Shown one piece after another: positions 1 to 8,989 of a stretch of DNA of 64,000 nt. Source of the DNA: Plantactinospora soyae (GTDB lineage: Bacteria > Actinomycetota > Actinomycetes > Mycobacteriales > Micromonosporaceae); NCBI RefSeq assembly GCF_014874095.1, contig NZ_JADBEB010000001.1:4402001-4466000 (forward strand), read 5' to 3'. The position numbers and the translations under genes were made by a program. A model generated the notes under the pieces. That model was not told where the DNA came from. It saw only the letters and a list, made by a program, of their open reading frames with translations, and did no database searches. The number at the start of each line of letters is the position of its first letter. Positions within the stretch are counted from its first letter, which is position 1.

Positions 1-2655
1 CGGGGAAACGCCCTCGCGGACGTCGCCGGGGCGGTGCTCGGCGTGGACGCCGCCGCGCTGGAGGACGTCCGGTGCGCCGCCCAGGAGCGCCGCGTCGACC
101 TGGACCTCGCCCGTGGGTGTCACGGTGACCTGGTGGCGGAGCTGCGCGGCGCGGTGGCCGAGCGGCCACTGCACGAGGGTTTCCGGCGCCGGCTCATGCT
201 GGCGCTGGCCGGCTGTGGCCAGCCGGCCGAGGCGCTCGCGACCTACCGGGAGGGGCAGCGGCTGCTGCGTGATGAGCTGGGCCTGGATCCCAGCGAGGAT
301 CTTCAGGAAACGGCCCGGTCGATCCTGCGGCGTACCGCGCCCAGGCCCGACCGGCCCGGCGATCAACGGGTGCCGGTGGGCGGCCGGCTCGCGGCGGTGA
401 TCAGCTGCTCGCTGCCGCCGGCGGTGGCGGGATTCGTGGGACGCGGCACCGAGGCGAGCGAGCTGCGGGCCGGCCTGGACCGGGTCGGCGATTTTCCGGC
501 CGTGGCGCTGGTGACCGGTGCGGGTGGGATCGGCAAGTCGACGCTCGGCATCCGGGTGGCGCACGAGCTGCGCGGTGCCTATCCGGACGGGCAGCTCTTC
601 ATCGACCTGCGCGGAAGCCAGGGCGATCCGATGCCGCCGCGCGAGGCGCTCGGGCACCTGCTACGCGGCCTGGGCGTGACCGGCGCGCTGCTGCCCGACG
701 ACCTGACCGAGCGCCTGTTGCTGTACCGGTCGATGGCCGCCGACCGGCGCATCCTGGTCATGCTGGACGACGCGGCGCACGAGCACCAGGTGCGGCCGTT
801 GGTCCCGGGTGCGGGCGGCTCGGCGGTGCTGCTGACCAGCCGCTCCCGGCTCGTCGGGCTCGACGACGCGACCCGGGTCGAGCTGGGTGTGCTGGCCCGC
901 GCGGAGTCGCTGCGGCTGTTGGGCAGTATCGCGGGGGAGGACCGGCTGGCGGCGGCACCGGTGGCCGCCGGCCGGATCGCGCGGCTGTGCGGGGATCACC
1001 CGCTCGCGGTACGGATCGCCGCGGCCCGCCTCGCCGAACGTCCGCACCTGCAACCGGGCCGACTGGCCGCCGAGCTGTCCGACGAACGTGCCCGGCTGGA
1101 CGCGCTGCGCGCCGGTGACCTGGAGGTACGCGCGACGCTGGCGGTCAGCTACGGCGGGCTGACCGACGCCGAACGACGGGCGGTACGCCTGCTCAGCCTC
1201 GGCGACGTACCGGACTTCCCGGCCTGGGCGGCGGCCTGCGTGCTCGACCTGCCGCCGGACGAGGCCGAGGGAATCGTCGAACGGGTTGCCGACGCGCGCC
1301 TGCTCGATCCGGTCGTCGCCGACAGCGGTACCGGCGAGGTCCGGTTCCGTTTCCACGAACTCGTCCGGCTGTTCGGCCGGGAGCGGGCGGCGGCCGAGGA
1401 GACGCCGGCGGCCCGGGCCGGGGCGGTGCGCCGGCTCCTCGCCGGCTACCTGGTTGCCGCCGAGGAGGCGGATCGGATGGCGACCGGAATCGTCGGTGCC
1501 CCGCCCCTGGACGCGCCCCGGTACCCGCTGCCCGATGACCGGTTGTCGGCTGTCCGGGCCGACCCGCCGAACTGGTTCGCCCGGGAGTTGGCGGCGCTGG
1601 TCGCGCTGGTCCGGCAGGCCGCCACGGTCGGGGAGGCGGTGGCGGCCTGCGGGCTCGCGGCGAGCATGGCGGGGTTCCTGGAGACGAGGAACTTCTACGA
1701 CCACTGGTCCGACACCCACACCCAGGCGCTCGCGGCGGCCCGCGCCGTGGACGCCGTACCCGCGATCCTGGCGATGGTCCGTAACCTCGGCGAGCTGCAC
1801 ACCATCCGTGACGAGCACGCCGCCGCCGTCGACTGCTTCACCGAGGCGCTGGCGCTGTCCCGGCAGACCGGCGATCTCGGGTACGCCGTCGCCGCGTTGG
1901 TCGGCCTCGGCTACCTGCAACGCCTGGCCGGCCACTACACCCGCAGTATCGCCTCGTTCACCGCCGCCGCCGAGGCTGCCCGCCGCGACGGCAACCGCAA
2001 CGGCGAGATCTACGCCGAGCAGGGCGTCGGCGCGGTCTGGTTCGAGCAGGGCCGCCTCGATCAGGCCGCGACCCGGTACACCGAGTGCCTGCGCCGCAGC
2101 CGGGCCGCCGGATACCGGGCGGTCGAGGCGCAGGCGCTGCGCGGTATCGGGCTGGTACAGCTCGCCCGGGGTGAGCCGGCCGAGGCGGCGGAGTCGTTCC
2201 GCCAGGCCCGGGAGATCAGCGCCGCGCTGGGCGACCGGCTCGTCGAGGCGTACGCCGTGCAGTTGCTGGGTCATGCCCACGCGCTCACCGGCGAGTATGC
2301 GCGGGCCGAAGCCCTGCTGCGGCAGGCCGACCGCGTCTTCGAGCGCTTCGACAGCCGGTTCGGCCTGGCGATGGTACTGGTCAGCCTCGCCACCATGCGG
2401 CTGGGCCAGCACCGCGTCGAGGAGGCCCGCGGGCTGCTGGAGCGGGCCTGCGGGCTCTGGCGCCGGCTCGGGATGCCGTACTGGGGCGCGCAGGCGCTGG
2501 ACCTGCTCGCCGAGGCCCGCCGGCGGACCGGTGACGGCCCGGCGGCGGACCGGGCCGCGGCCGAGGCCCGTGCGCTACGGCTCACCTGCGATGCCGAATC
2601 GGTACGGCCGGGTGCGCCGAGGGTTCCCGGCGGATCGGTACGGGCCGGCCGCTGA
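1..2655 (+). CDS. AfsR/SARP-like regulator: BTAD, NB-ARC ATPase and TPR (5' end cut)
   Basis: The frame is open from base 1, so the gene begins outside the window and its DNA-binding N-terminus is missing; 884 residues are visible. The first ~100 visible residues fit a bacterial transcriptional activation domain (LHEGFRRRLMLALAGCGQ, then a YREGQRLL helix). A P-loop GAGGIGKST lies near visible residues 173-181, with a Walker B-like ILVMLDDA and a sensor motif LLTSRSR, as in AfsR/NB-ARC proteins. The last ~300 residues are TPR-like helix pairs rich in A/E/Y. By family it is probably a nucleotide-controlled transcriptional activator. Whether a SARP winged helix precedes it cannot be seen here. 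Confidence 0.85.
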   Translation, partial: RGNALADVAGAVLGVDAAALEDVRCAAQERRVDLDLARGCHGDLVAELRGAVAERPLHEGFRRRLMLALAGCGQPAEALATYREGQRLLRDELGLDPSEDLQETARSILRRTAPRPDRPGDQRVPVGGRLAAVISCSLPPAVAGFVGRGTEASELRAGLDRVGDFPAVALVTGAGGIGKSTLGIRVAHELRGAYPDGQLFIDLRGSQGDPMPPREALGHLLRGLGVTGALLPDDLTERLLLYRSMAADRRILVMLDDAAHEHQVRPLVPGAGGSAVLLTSRSRLVGLDDATRVELGVLARAESLRLLGSIAGEDRLAAAPVAAGRIARLCGDHPLAVRIAAARLAERPHLQPGRLAAELSDERARLDALRAGDLEVRATLAVSYGGLTDAERRAVRLLSLGDVPDFPAWAAACVLDLPPDEAEGIVERVADARLLDPVVADSGTGEVRFRFHELVRLFGRERAAAEETPAARAGAVRRLLAGYLVAAEEADRMATGIVGAPPLDAPRYPLPDDRLSAVRADPPNWFARELAALVALVRQAATVGEAVAACGLAASMAGFLETRNFYDHWSDTHTQALAAARAVDAVPAILAMVRNLGELHTIRDEHAAAVDCFTEALALSRQTGDLGYAVAALVGLGYLQRLAGHYTRSIASFTAAAEAARRDGNRNGEIYAEQGVGAVWFEQGRLDQAATRYTECLRRSRAAGYRAVEAQALRGIGLVQLARGEPAEAAESFRQAREISAALGDRLVEAYAVQLLGHAHALTGEYARAEALLRQADRVFERFDSRFGLAMVLVSLATMRLGQHRVEEARGLLERACGLWRRLGMPYWGAQALDLLAEARRRTGDGPAADRAAAEARALRLTCDAESVRPGAPRVPGGSVRAGR

Positions 2656-2756
2656 ACGCTCTCGTGCACGGGGTTCAGCCGCGAGTCAGCACAGGTACAG
2701 CGCCGATCGGCAGTCTGCTGGCGAGAAGTTTCCCTGCCACGGAACGGAGACGCGCA

Positions 2757-3128
2757 ATGCGTTCACCGAAACGGATCCTCGCGGCGTTCGGCGCGACAGC
2801 CATGCTGACCACCGCGCTGGTCGGCGTCACCGCCGCACCGGCCAGCGCAGACCCCTGTCCCTCGGGGGCGACCTGCGCCTACACCTCGACGAACTGGGTC
2901 GGCGCGCCCGGCCCGGTGTACGGCGACAACCGGGACCTGTCCGGCTTCGCCAAATGGGCGGGCGCGGAATCGATCTACAACAACGGCACGAGCTGCAACG
3001 TCTACGTCTACTCCGGCACCGGCTACGGCGGCATCCGTTACCCGCTCAACCGCGGCACGGGCTGGACGACGCTGAGCGGTTCGAGCCTGTGGCACCACGC
3101 CTACAGCAACCGCTGGTACGGCTGCTGA
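2757..3128 (+). CDS. secreted peptidase inhibitor family I36 protein
   Basis: A 123-residue protein with a Sec signal peptide (RSPKR basic start, hydrophobic stretch, cleavage near ASA/DP at residue 31). The mature part holds four Cys and a beta/gamma-crystallin-like pattern (YVYSGTGYGG), typical of the small secreted SMPI/I36 inhibitors of actinomycetes that block metalloproteases. The start is the ATG at 2757, preceded by GGAG about 8 bases upstream; a longer frame from 2664 would place non-signal sequence ahead of the signal peptide. A lipoprotein gene follows 5 bases after the stop. Inhibitory activity is inferred from family only. Confidence 0.75.
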   Translation: MRSPKRILAAFGATAMLTTALVGVTAAPASADPCPSGATCAYTSTNWVGAPGPVYGDNRDLSGFAKWAGAESIYNNGTSCNVYVYSGTGYGGIRYPLNRGTGWTTLSGSSLWHHAYSNRWYGC

Positions 3129-3133
3129 CCGTG

Positions 3134-4024
3134 ATGCGACGCGCCCTCACCGCGCTCGCGGCGGCGGCACTCGTTCCGGCGGGCCTGGTCGGCTGCGGGG
3201 GAGAACCCTCCGCCGACCGGGCCCGCCCGGCCCGGTTGTATCCCTTCGCCAGCGCGGTGTACTTCACCGCCGAGGAGGAGCGGGTGATCCAGGACGCGCT
3301 CGAGGACCGGACCGCCACCTGTATGCGCGAGCGCGGCTTCGACTACGAACCCGTACACGGTGGGTCGGCGGAGCCGGAGCCCGACAACCCGTACGCCCTG
3401 CTCGACGCCCGTACCGCCGCCACCCATGGCTACGGCATCGTGCCGGCGGCGGTACGGCACCGCGCGCGCCCCTCGGCGACGAGCACCCCGCGCCCCGATC
3501 CCGCGTACGACCGGGCCCTCGTCGGCAGCCAGAACGCCCAGGTCACCCTGTCGCTGCCCGGTGGCGAGCAGGTGGCGGTGGCCACCGACGGCTGCGTGGC
3601 GGCGGCGCGTACGGCGGTCTTCGGCGCCGACTGGGACGCCCTGTACTACGCGTTCCAGTCGCTCAGCAACCGGACGATCGAGCGGACCGGGCAGGATCCG
3701 GCGGTGAGCGCCGCGGTGGTGTCCTGGTCGGCGTGCGTTGCCGAGTCGGGTTACCAGGCGGCGACGCCCGCCGAGTTGCGCGAGCAGCTTGAGCAGCGGG
3801 CGGCGCAGGCCACCGACGACGTGGCGATGCGCGAGGCAGCGCGCTCCGAACTGGCCGCCGCCGGGGCGGACGCCGCCTGCCAGGAGCGCGCTCGTCTGCG
3901 CGGGGTGACGGAACAGGCCCAGGCCGCCGCCGAGCGCCAGCTGCTCACCGCGCCCCTGCAACAGGACCTGACCCGCCTCCGGCACCTCAAGCAGGCGGCC
4001 CTGACCTCCCGTCCGCCACCATGA
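3134..4024 (+). CDS. putative secreted lipoprotein, unknown function
   Basis: A 296-residue protein with a type II signal peptide and lipobox LVGC (Cys21), so it is probably anchored outside the membrane. The rest is Ala/Arg/Gln-rich with predicted long helices after residue 180 and a few Cys residues (TATCMRERGF, TDGCVAA, SACVAESG). I recognise no catalytic motif; similar helical lipoproteins are common orphans in actinomycetes. The ATG at 3134 is used; a GTG at 3131 is equally possible. It starts a few bases after the I36 inhibitor gene and is probably cotranscribed. The frame is open far upstream, but that is overlap with the regulator gene. Confidence 0.65.
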   Translation: MRRALTALAAAALVPAGLVGCGGEPSADRARPARLYPFASAVYFTAEEERVIQDALEDRTATCMRERGFDYEPVHGGSAEPEPDNPYALLDARTAATHGYGIVPAAVRHRARPSATSTPRPDPAYDRALVGSQNAQVTLSLPGGEQVAVATDGCVAAARTAVFGADWDALYYAFQSLSNRTIERTGQDPAVSAAVVSWSACVAESGYQAATPAELREQLEQRAAQATDDVAMREAARSELAAAGADAACQERARLRGVTEQAQAAAERQLLTAPLQQDLTRLRHLKQAALTSRPPP

Positions 4025-4124
4025 GCCGACTCCAGCCTGTCGTCGGCACGCGTAGAACGATGGTCATCGTGGTCCCGCCGACTCGTCGGGTCGGCGATCA
4101 AGAGCGATTCCAAAGGAGTTGGAC

Positions 4125-5177
4125 ATGCGCAGAACCTCCCTCGTGGCCGCCGGTACGGTGTGCGTCGCACTCGCGGGCGTACTGCCGGCGCTGCCCGCGA
4201 CAGCCGCGCCCGTCGAGCAGCTGACCGTGTACGTGAACCCGGCGGTTGCCACCGGCGCCGGAGCGCTGGAGCGCGGTACCGGCCGGACCCTCGACACCGC
4301 GGTGGCTTCGATCGAGGAGGCGCAGGACGTCCTGCGTACCCGGAACGTGAGGAACGCGACGGTGCTGCTCTCCGCCGGCACCTACCGGCCGGCGTCGACC
4401 ATCCGGGTGACCTGGGCACCGCCGGGTGGACGGCTCACCCTCGGCACGGTCGGCGCGGCGGCGGTGACCATCGACTGCGGCACCTTCGAGGACACCAGCA
4501 CCAACACCGAGTACGGGATGACGGTCACCGCCGACAACGTCACCGTCTCCAACTACGTGTTCCAGAACTGCCGCAACGGCGGAATCCGTGCCGCGGGTAC
4601 CTCGGCGAACCGGCTTGCCGGGTTGGACGTCACCGGCAACACGTTCCGGCGGCTCGGCGGGAAGTTCCAGAGCGGACCCGGCAACGGGTACGGCGCGGTG
4701 CACGCCACGTACACGACCGGGCTCAACGTCGAGGACAACCTGTTCCAGAACCTGGAGAACACCGAGAGCCCCGCCGCGATGCACGGGGTCTACGTCGCCA
4801 ACTACGCGAACGACACCGTGATCTACAACAACCGGTTCGAGCTGATTTCGGGCGACCCGGTGCGGAGCCGGAACCGGTCGGACAACACCACCGTCGAGTC
4901 CAACAAGTTCTGGCGCACCGGCGCGTACGCGATCTTCAGCGACTGGCGGTTCGACAGCGAGGGATGCAGCACGAACGGCTTGTTCGACCGGAACCAGGTC
5001 GGCACCACCTCGTACAACAACGACAGGTGGAACGAGGACGCGCAGGGCAGCATCAACCCGGTCCGGGTACGCCTCTGGGGGCACGACGCGGCGACCAACG
5101 CCAACCTCTACGGCTGCTCCAGCGACCCAATCACCTTCGGCGGTAACAACGACTACGTGACCAGCAAGCCCTGGTAG
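4125..5177 (+). CDS. secreted right-handed parallel beta-helix protein
   Basis: A 350-residue protein with an N-terminal signal peptide (MRRTSLVAAG, hydrophobic core, cleavage near PATAA). The mature sequence repeats short turns rich in N, V and G (VTVSNYVFQNC, VEDNLFQNL, VIYNNRFELI, VESNKFWRTG), the ladder pattern of right-handed beta-helix proteins such as pectate lyase-like folds. No full polysaccharide-lyase active site is evident, so the substrate is open; polysaccharide binding or cleavage is an inference. The ATG at 4125 has a strong AAAGGAG at 4112-4118; an in-frame TTG at 4119 is less likely. A hairpin terminator follows at 5191. Confidence 0.75.
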   Translation: MRRTSLVAAGTVCVALAGVLPALPATAAPVEQLTVYVNPAVATGAGALERGTGRTLDTAVASIEEAQDVLRTRNVRNATVLLSAGTYRPASTIRVTWAPPGGRLTLGTVGAAAVTIDCGTFEDTSTNTEYGMTVTADNVTVSNYVFQNCRNGGIRAAGTSANRLAGLDVTGNTFRRLGGKFQSGPGNGYGAVHATYTTGLNVEDNLFQNLENTESPAAMHGVYVANYANDTVIYNNRFELISGDPVRSRNRSDNTTVESNKFWRTGAYAIFSDWRFDSEGCSTNGLFDRNQVGTTSYNNDRWNEDAQGSINPVRVRLWGHDAATNANLYGCSSDPITFGGNNDYVTSKPW

Positions 5178-5190
5178 GACAGCGCTGCAC

Positions 5191-5218
5191 CGGGCCGTGC
5201 CGAGACCGGTACGGCCCG
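5191..5218 (+). terminator. hairpin after the beta-helix gene
   Basis: CGGGCCGT and ACGGCCCG pair across a short loop, extended inward by a wobble and two G-C pairs. It sits 14 bases after the stop of the beta-helix gene and has no U-tract, as usual for actinomycete terminators. A 14-base direct repeat (unit CACGGTGCGTCGAC, twice) follows at about 5220-5248, before the converging DUF1905 gene. Confidence 0.55.
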
Positions 5219-5344
5219 GACACGGTGCGTCGACCACGGTGCGTCGACCAGCGCGCCGGCTCCGGGCGGCCGACGGCGAGGTGATCCGGGACCGGTCGGC
5301 TAGGGGTGCCGCACACCCGGCCGGCCGGCGATGACCCGCGACTG

Positions 5345-5635
5345 CTATCCCGCGAGCACCATCAGGCGGACGTGCACGATGTCGTGGAGGGCGATTTCCT
5401 CTCTCCTGCGCACCGAGTCCCGCAGTGGCAGTACGTAGCCGCCGTCCTTCGGGAACAACGAGGTCCGCCAGCGGCTCCGTCCGAGCCACACCTCGACGGG
5501 CACCATGCCCCAGCCGTACGTGGCCGCCGATGCCAACTGGCGTACGACGTCGGCGGACTCGGGCGGCACCGTCACGAAATGGTACGGGGACGGCCCTCGC
5601 CATTCCCACACCACGCCCTCGAACTCGCACTCCAT
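5345..5635 (-). CDS. DUF1905 domain protein
   Basis: A 96-residue protein. The pattern MECEFEGVVWEWRG, YHFVTVPPE, GWGMVPVEVWLG, WRTSLFPKDGGYVLPL and VRRREEIALHD covers the DUF1905 beta-barrel domain from end to end, so the whole protein is the domain. The biochemical role of the family is not established. The ATG at 5635 matches the domain start; the frame stays open upstream, but that stretch lies in another small ORF. The minus-strand 47-codon ORF at 5643-5786 stops 7 bases before this start, so the two may be cotranscribed. Confidence 0.7.
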   Translation of the reverse strand: MECEFEGVVWEWRGPSPYHFVTVPPESADVVRQLASAATYGWGMVPVEVWLGRSRWRTSLFPKDGGYVLPLRDSVRRREEIALHDIVHVRLMVLAG

Positions 5636-5642
5636 CGCGGCA

Positions 5643-5786
5643 TCATTCCACGCAGAATTCCTTGGGCTCGGGGTCCTGCGGCACGACGTGTCCCAAGGCG
5701 TCGTCGTACCACTCCTCTCGGACCAGCGTCGTGCCGGCGGCAACCAACTCGGGCACCTTCAGGGAGCCAATCGTGGCCCCTGCCAT
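5643..5786 (-). CDS. possible small protein (47 aa) upstream of DUF1905 gene
   Basis: A 47-codon ORF reading MAGATIGSLKVPELV at its start and DPEPKEFCVE at its end. Composition (V, E, L, D, W, Y) looks protein-like rather than the Arg/Pro/Ser-rich shadows around it, and it stops 7 bases before the DUF1905 ATG. No clear ribosome binding site precedes the ATG, and the frame is open for roughly 25 more codons upstream. It could be a true small protein or the tail of a shortened gene. I do not recognise the family. Confidence 0.35.
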   Translation of the reverse strand: MAGATIGSLKVPELVAAGTTLVREEWYDDALGHVVPQDPEPKEFCVE

Positions 5787-6037
5787 CCAACCGGTCGCGA
5801 AGGGTGACGGCTCGGCTGCCAGCTGGCGCGCACGGAGGGCGGCAGATGACTGTGGGACTATTCGTGGCCAGTGGCGGCGGCAATGATCCCCGCGAACACG
5901 GTCGACTTGACGCCCGTAGGCGCCGTGCGGCGGAGGTCACGTCAGAATTTTCCGGGATGACGTCGGATCCGGGGCGAGTCGTTCGTATAGCAGGCAGAGG
6001 CGGCTGGACGAGGCCGCCGGAACAAGGGAGTTCTGGG

Positions 6038-6406
6038 ATGACGCGGTACTTGGTCTCGTTCAACGACGGCGCGATGGACCACATCCCCGACGCGGATTGG
6101 CCCGACGTGGGCAAGGCCTCGCATGCGGTGATCCAGGAGGCCGTGGACGCCGGCGTGTTTGTCTTCGGCGGTGGACTCGAACGCCAGAGGGCGAGCGTCG
6201 TGGCCACGGACGGGATGGTCACCGACGGCCCTTACCCGGAGACCAAGGAGGTCATTGGCGGGTTCGTGGTCGTCGACGTGGCCTCACGCGAGGAGGCGCT
6301 GACCTGGGCTGCCAAGATTGCCGGCGCTTGCCGCTGCGCGCAGGAGGTTCGGGAGCTCATGCCCGATCCCGAGACAGACGCGATGCTTCGCCGGGCTGAC
6401 AGGTGA
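6038..6406 (+). CDS. YciI-like (YCII-related) protein
   Basis: A 122-residue protein. TRYLVSFNDGAMDHIP, then VFVFGGGLE, VTDGPYPETKEVIGGFVVVDV and EEALTWAAKIAGACRCAQEVRELMP match the YCII-related/DGPF ferredoxin-like fold from start to end, including the DGPYPETKE loop. Members are small, often dimeric proteins, some found beside ECF sigma genes; no sigma gene is adjacent here. The ATG at 6038 follows AAGGGAG at 6023-6029. The enzymatic role is unknown. Confidence 0.8.
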   Translation: MTRYLVSFNDGAMDHIPDADWPDVGKASHAVIQEAVDAGVFVFGGGLERQRASVVATDGMVTDGPYPETKEVIGGFVVVDVASREEALTWAAKIAGACRCAQEVRELMPDPETDAMLRRADR

Positions 6407-6584
6407 CGATGACGTTCCGACGATGTCGGATCGAGGAAGACTCGCCGTGCCAGAGCAGGACTTGCCTGGCCGCGGTTGACGACGCGGATCTGCGCGTCGA
6501 CCTGGACTAGGACGCCGTGACGGTGACCCGGGGATCGGGCGCGGGGCGAGGCCCAATCCCCGGGCCTGTGTCGCGTCCGCTCGA

Positions 6585-6630
6585 ACCTTGCCGAGCCGGA
6601 CCTACCTTGCCGAGCCGGACCCACCTTGCG
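6585..6630 (+). repeat. short tandem repeat, 19-bp period
   Basis: ACCTTGCCGAGCCGGACC occurs at 6585 and 6604, with a partial third copy at 6623. It lies in the gap between the converging YciI gene and the TIGR03089 gene. No function can be assigned. Confidence 0.6.
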
Positions 6631-6655
6631 GACTCCGCACCTACCTTCCGCGATG

Positions 6656-7378
6656 TCACAGCGTCCGCGTGACGCGTTCGGCGATGATCCGTTCGTCGAG
6701 CCTCGATCGGTCCAGGTTCGCGCACAGCACGAGGGAGGCGCCGGCAAACAAGGGGGCGAGCCAGATCCGTGGTTCCTCGCTGGCCGCCGCGTCGATCAGC
6801 ACCCGGTCACCGGGACCGATACCGCGCATCTGCGCAATGTCGACGGCGAACGCGCCGTACTGGCCGTAGGTGGTTCCGTCGACCGTTGCCCGGCCCTGTA
6901 TGTCGATCGAGGTGTCCGGAGGCGCTGCGCCCAGGTAGGAACGGACGGCACGAGCGTAATCCTGGTAGCCCTCCGGAACCTGCGCCACCGGCGCGCCGCC
7001 GGGCTCAAGGCCCAGGACGAACTGATACCGCGCCGACGGCACCTCGTCCAGCCAACTGCCCACCCGCCGTCGTTCGACGAATGTCACGTCAAGCGGATCG
7101 CCGGCCGGGGCCAGACCCGCGGTCGACCACCCGCGGAACGAGACCTCCACCCCGGCAGCCCAGACACCCAGCAGTACGGCCGCCGTTTGCCAGTGCGGCG
7201 GAAGCAGCACGCCGGCCTGCCGTCCCGGACCGAGCCCGCACCCGTCGGTGAGCAGGGCTGCCGTTGCTGCCGCCCACTTTCCCAGTTCGCCTGCCGTCAG
7301 CGCGGCCCGTTCGCCCGTGGCGTCGTCGTAGTAGGTGATCAACGTGTCCACGGCGGGGTGCGCGAGGCTCTGTGTCAT
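6656..7378 (-). CDS. TIGR03089 family protein (AMP-binding-like)
   Basis: A 240-residue protein. DTLITYYDDATGERAALTAGELGKWAAATAALL followed by GVLLPPHWQTAAVLLGVWAAG resembles the N-terminal part of acyl-adenylate-forming enzymes, and the total length (~240) is that of the actinobacterial TIGR03089 family, which lacks the large C-terminal adenylation domain. The cellular role is unknown. The ATG at 7378 is chosen because family members start just ahead of the YYDDATGE motif; no strong ribosome binding site is visible. The first gene downstream on the other side of the start is a decayed phosphotransferase on the plus strand. Confidence 0.75.
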   Translation of the reverse strand: MTQSLAHPAVDTLITYYDDATGERAALTAGELGKWAAATAALLTDGCGLGPGRQAGVLLPPHWQTAAVLLGVWAAGVEVSFRGWSTAGLAPAGDPLDVTFVERRRVGSWLDEVPSARYQFVLGLEPGGAPVAQVPEGYQDYARAVRSYLGAAPPDTSIDIQGRATVDGTTYGQYGAFAVDIAQMRGIGPGDRVLIDAAASEEPRIWLAPLFAGASLVLCANLDRSRLDERIIAERVTRTL

Positions 7379-7561
7379 AGCGGACAACTCTAACGATGAC
7401 GCCCTACCGGCATCGCCACCGAGAGATTCCAACCCGGGCTGAATCGCAAGATTCATGGTTACACCGCCGCTGCGGCGCTGCGGCCCCGCTGTTGACCCCG
7501 TACGGCTACCACCGCCGGTCTCCCTGGCGGGTCACCTGGTCCCCTCATAGGCTCACTCGAT

Positions 7562-8257
7562 ATGCGCGTGACCCACTCGCTCCTCCACGCCGAGGACCTC
7601 GCCCAGCTCGTGGATCGGGAGTACGCCATCGCAGCGCCCGTCAAGGTGAGCTAAAGCCACGACCGCTACCACCTCGACGAACACATCCTCGTCGAACGGC
7701 CGCTGGCCAGCCTGGCACCCTATGCCGGCTCGGGCCGGGCCGCGGCGGACCTCGCCGAACTCGGCAAGCTCGGCGAGCGACTGACCGGCGAGATCCAGCG
7801 GCTCCGAGCGATCGACGGCGCGTACGGGATCATCCATGCAGACCTGCACCGGGGCAACACCAACATCGACGGCGACGGACGGTTCGTCACGTTCGACTTC
7901 GACCACTGCGGGTTCGGGTTACGCGCGTACGACCTGGTCGCTCTCTATCGCGGGCCCGACTCGCCGGAGGAGGATCGCGAACGCTGGGCAGCGGTCCTCG
8001 CCGGCTACCAGCAGGTCCGTCCGCTGAGCCAGAGCGAGGTGGCCGGCTTCCCCGAACTGGCTGCCTGCCGGGCGGTGTGGGACATCGGTGATTGGCTGGG
8101 TGCCGCCGACCGTACCGCCGACGCCTGGGTGACCGAAGCGGTGATCGCCAAGCTGCTGGCGGACGTCCGCAAAGCGGAATCCGATCCGTCCCCCCCGGCC
8201 GCCCGCCGAGGGGACATTGGAGCGATATCCCCCACACGTCGACTCCAGCCCACGTGA
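7562..8257 (+). pseudogene. phosphotransferase (APH/choline-kinase fold) pseudogene, N-lobe deleted
   Basis: Reading one frame from ATG 7562 gives THSLLHAEDLAQLVDREY, the usual first helix of this kinase family, then a TAA at 7652-7654. The same frame continues without another stop to 8257 and contains the catalytic loop IIHADLHRGN (from about 7829) and the metal motif FDFDHCGFG. The roughly 100 residues that normally separate these parts, the ATP-binding N-lobe, are missing. An internal deletion followed by an in-frame stop explains the structure better than a frameshift. No start codon lies between the stop and 8039, so an active kinase is unlikely. Confidence 0.75.
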
Positions 8258-8291
8258 TCCCCACGCCGCCGACGAGCAATCGCATGACGAA

Positions 8292-8432
8292 TCAGGCGAC
8301 GCGTAACGCCACACGAGCTCTCATCACCGCCGGTAGGTGCCAGGTGAACTGCTTGATCTCGGAGCCTGAGGCGTTAGCCAACTCGTACCAGCCGCTGCCA
8401 TCAGTGGCGAACGCGACGCTGCCCGCCTCCAT
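8292..8432 (-). CDS. possible small protein (46 aa), unrecognised
   Basis: A 46-codon ORF starting MEAGSVAFATDGSGWYEL and continuing ANASGSEIKQFTWHLP before a basic tail. Its composition is more protein-like than the surrounding frames, and another frame just upstream (minus strand to about 8600) reads GRWISGIAELRALVATNGG, so this may be the end of a frameshifted gene. No ribosome binding site stands out. It lies in a patch with two gene remnants, which favours a relic over a live small gene. Confidence 0.25.
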   Translation of the reverse strand: MEAGSVAFATDGSGWYELANASGSEIKQFTWHLPAVMRARVALRVA

Positions 8433-8578
8433 TCGTAGCCACCAACGCTCTCAGTTCGGCAATGCCGGATATCCAACGGCCGGGAAGCGCGGACGTCGGG
8501 AACTGCCGTGCGAGGTCCGGTCGGAGGCGGAGGGTGTTCTGGGCCGACCGGACACGCTGACGGAGAACTAACGAAGCC

Positions 8579-8728
8579 CAGCTCAAGTTGCCGCCGGGCG
8601 GGACCAACACCCACGGCTACCTCGACATCACACGTACCCGGCAGGACACCGGATACCAACCCGTATATGACACCGAGCAGGCCGCCGCCGACTACATCTC
8701 CTGGCTACGCGCGGGCAACGAACGCTGA
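8579..8728 (+). pseudogene. C-terminal remnant of NAD-dependent epimerase/dehydratase (extended SDR)
   Basis: Fifty codons ending in TGA read NTHGYLDITRTRQDTGYQP followed by VYDTEQAAADYISWLRAG. This is the typical end of extended short-chain dehydrogenases, where the last helix after a GYxPxYD motif closes the protein. The NAD-binding Rossmann part and the YxxxK active site are absent, and an in-frame stop lies just upstream, so only the tail of the gene survives. It sits about 320 bases after the phosphotransferase pseudogene. Confidence 0.7.
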
Positions 8729-8989
8729 CCATCTGACCACACTCGTCTCGGCCAGCTCCGCTCGCGCCGAAGTCCGTGCCGTGCCTGGTGAGGAGGGCGC
8801 CGTGATGACCGCGACACTGAACGATCAGACCGGACGCAAGAAGCCGGCGGAGGGGAAGGCATCGGGATCCGCGTCAATGGCCGGCGATCGCCGCCGGAAG
8901 CTCCGCTGGCGTACTGGCGCTCGGGGCCGCTCAGCGGGTGGTCTCCTGTGGACCTCGCGGTTTTCGACGATGCTGGTTAGGGTGGCGCC

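Noticed and set aside
661-2412. Long minus-strand ORF opposite the AfsR-like gene
   Set aside because: Antisense shadow: composition Arg/Gln/Gly-rich with no domain, while the plus strand encodes a clear NB-ARC/TPR protein.
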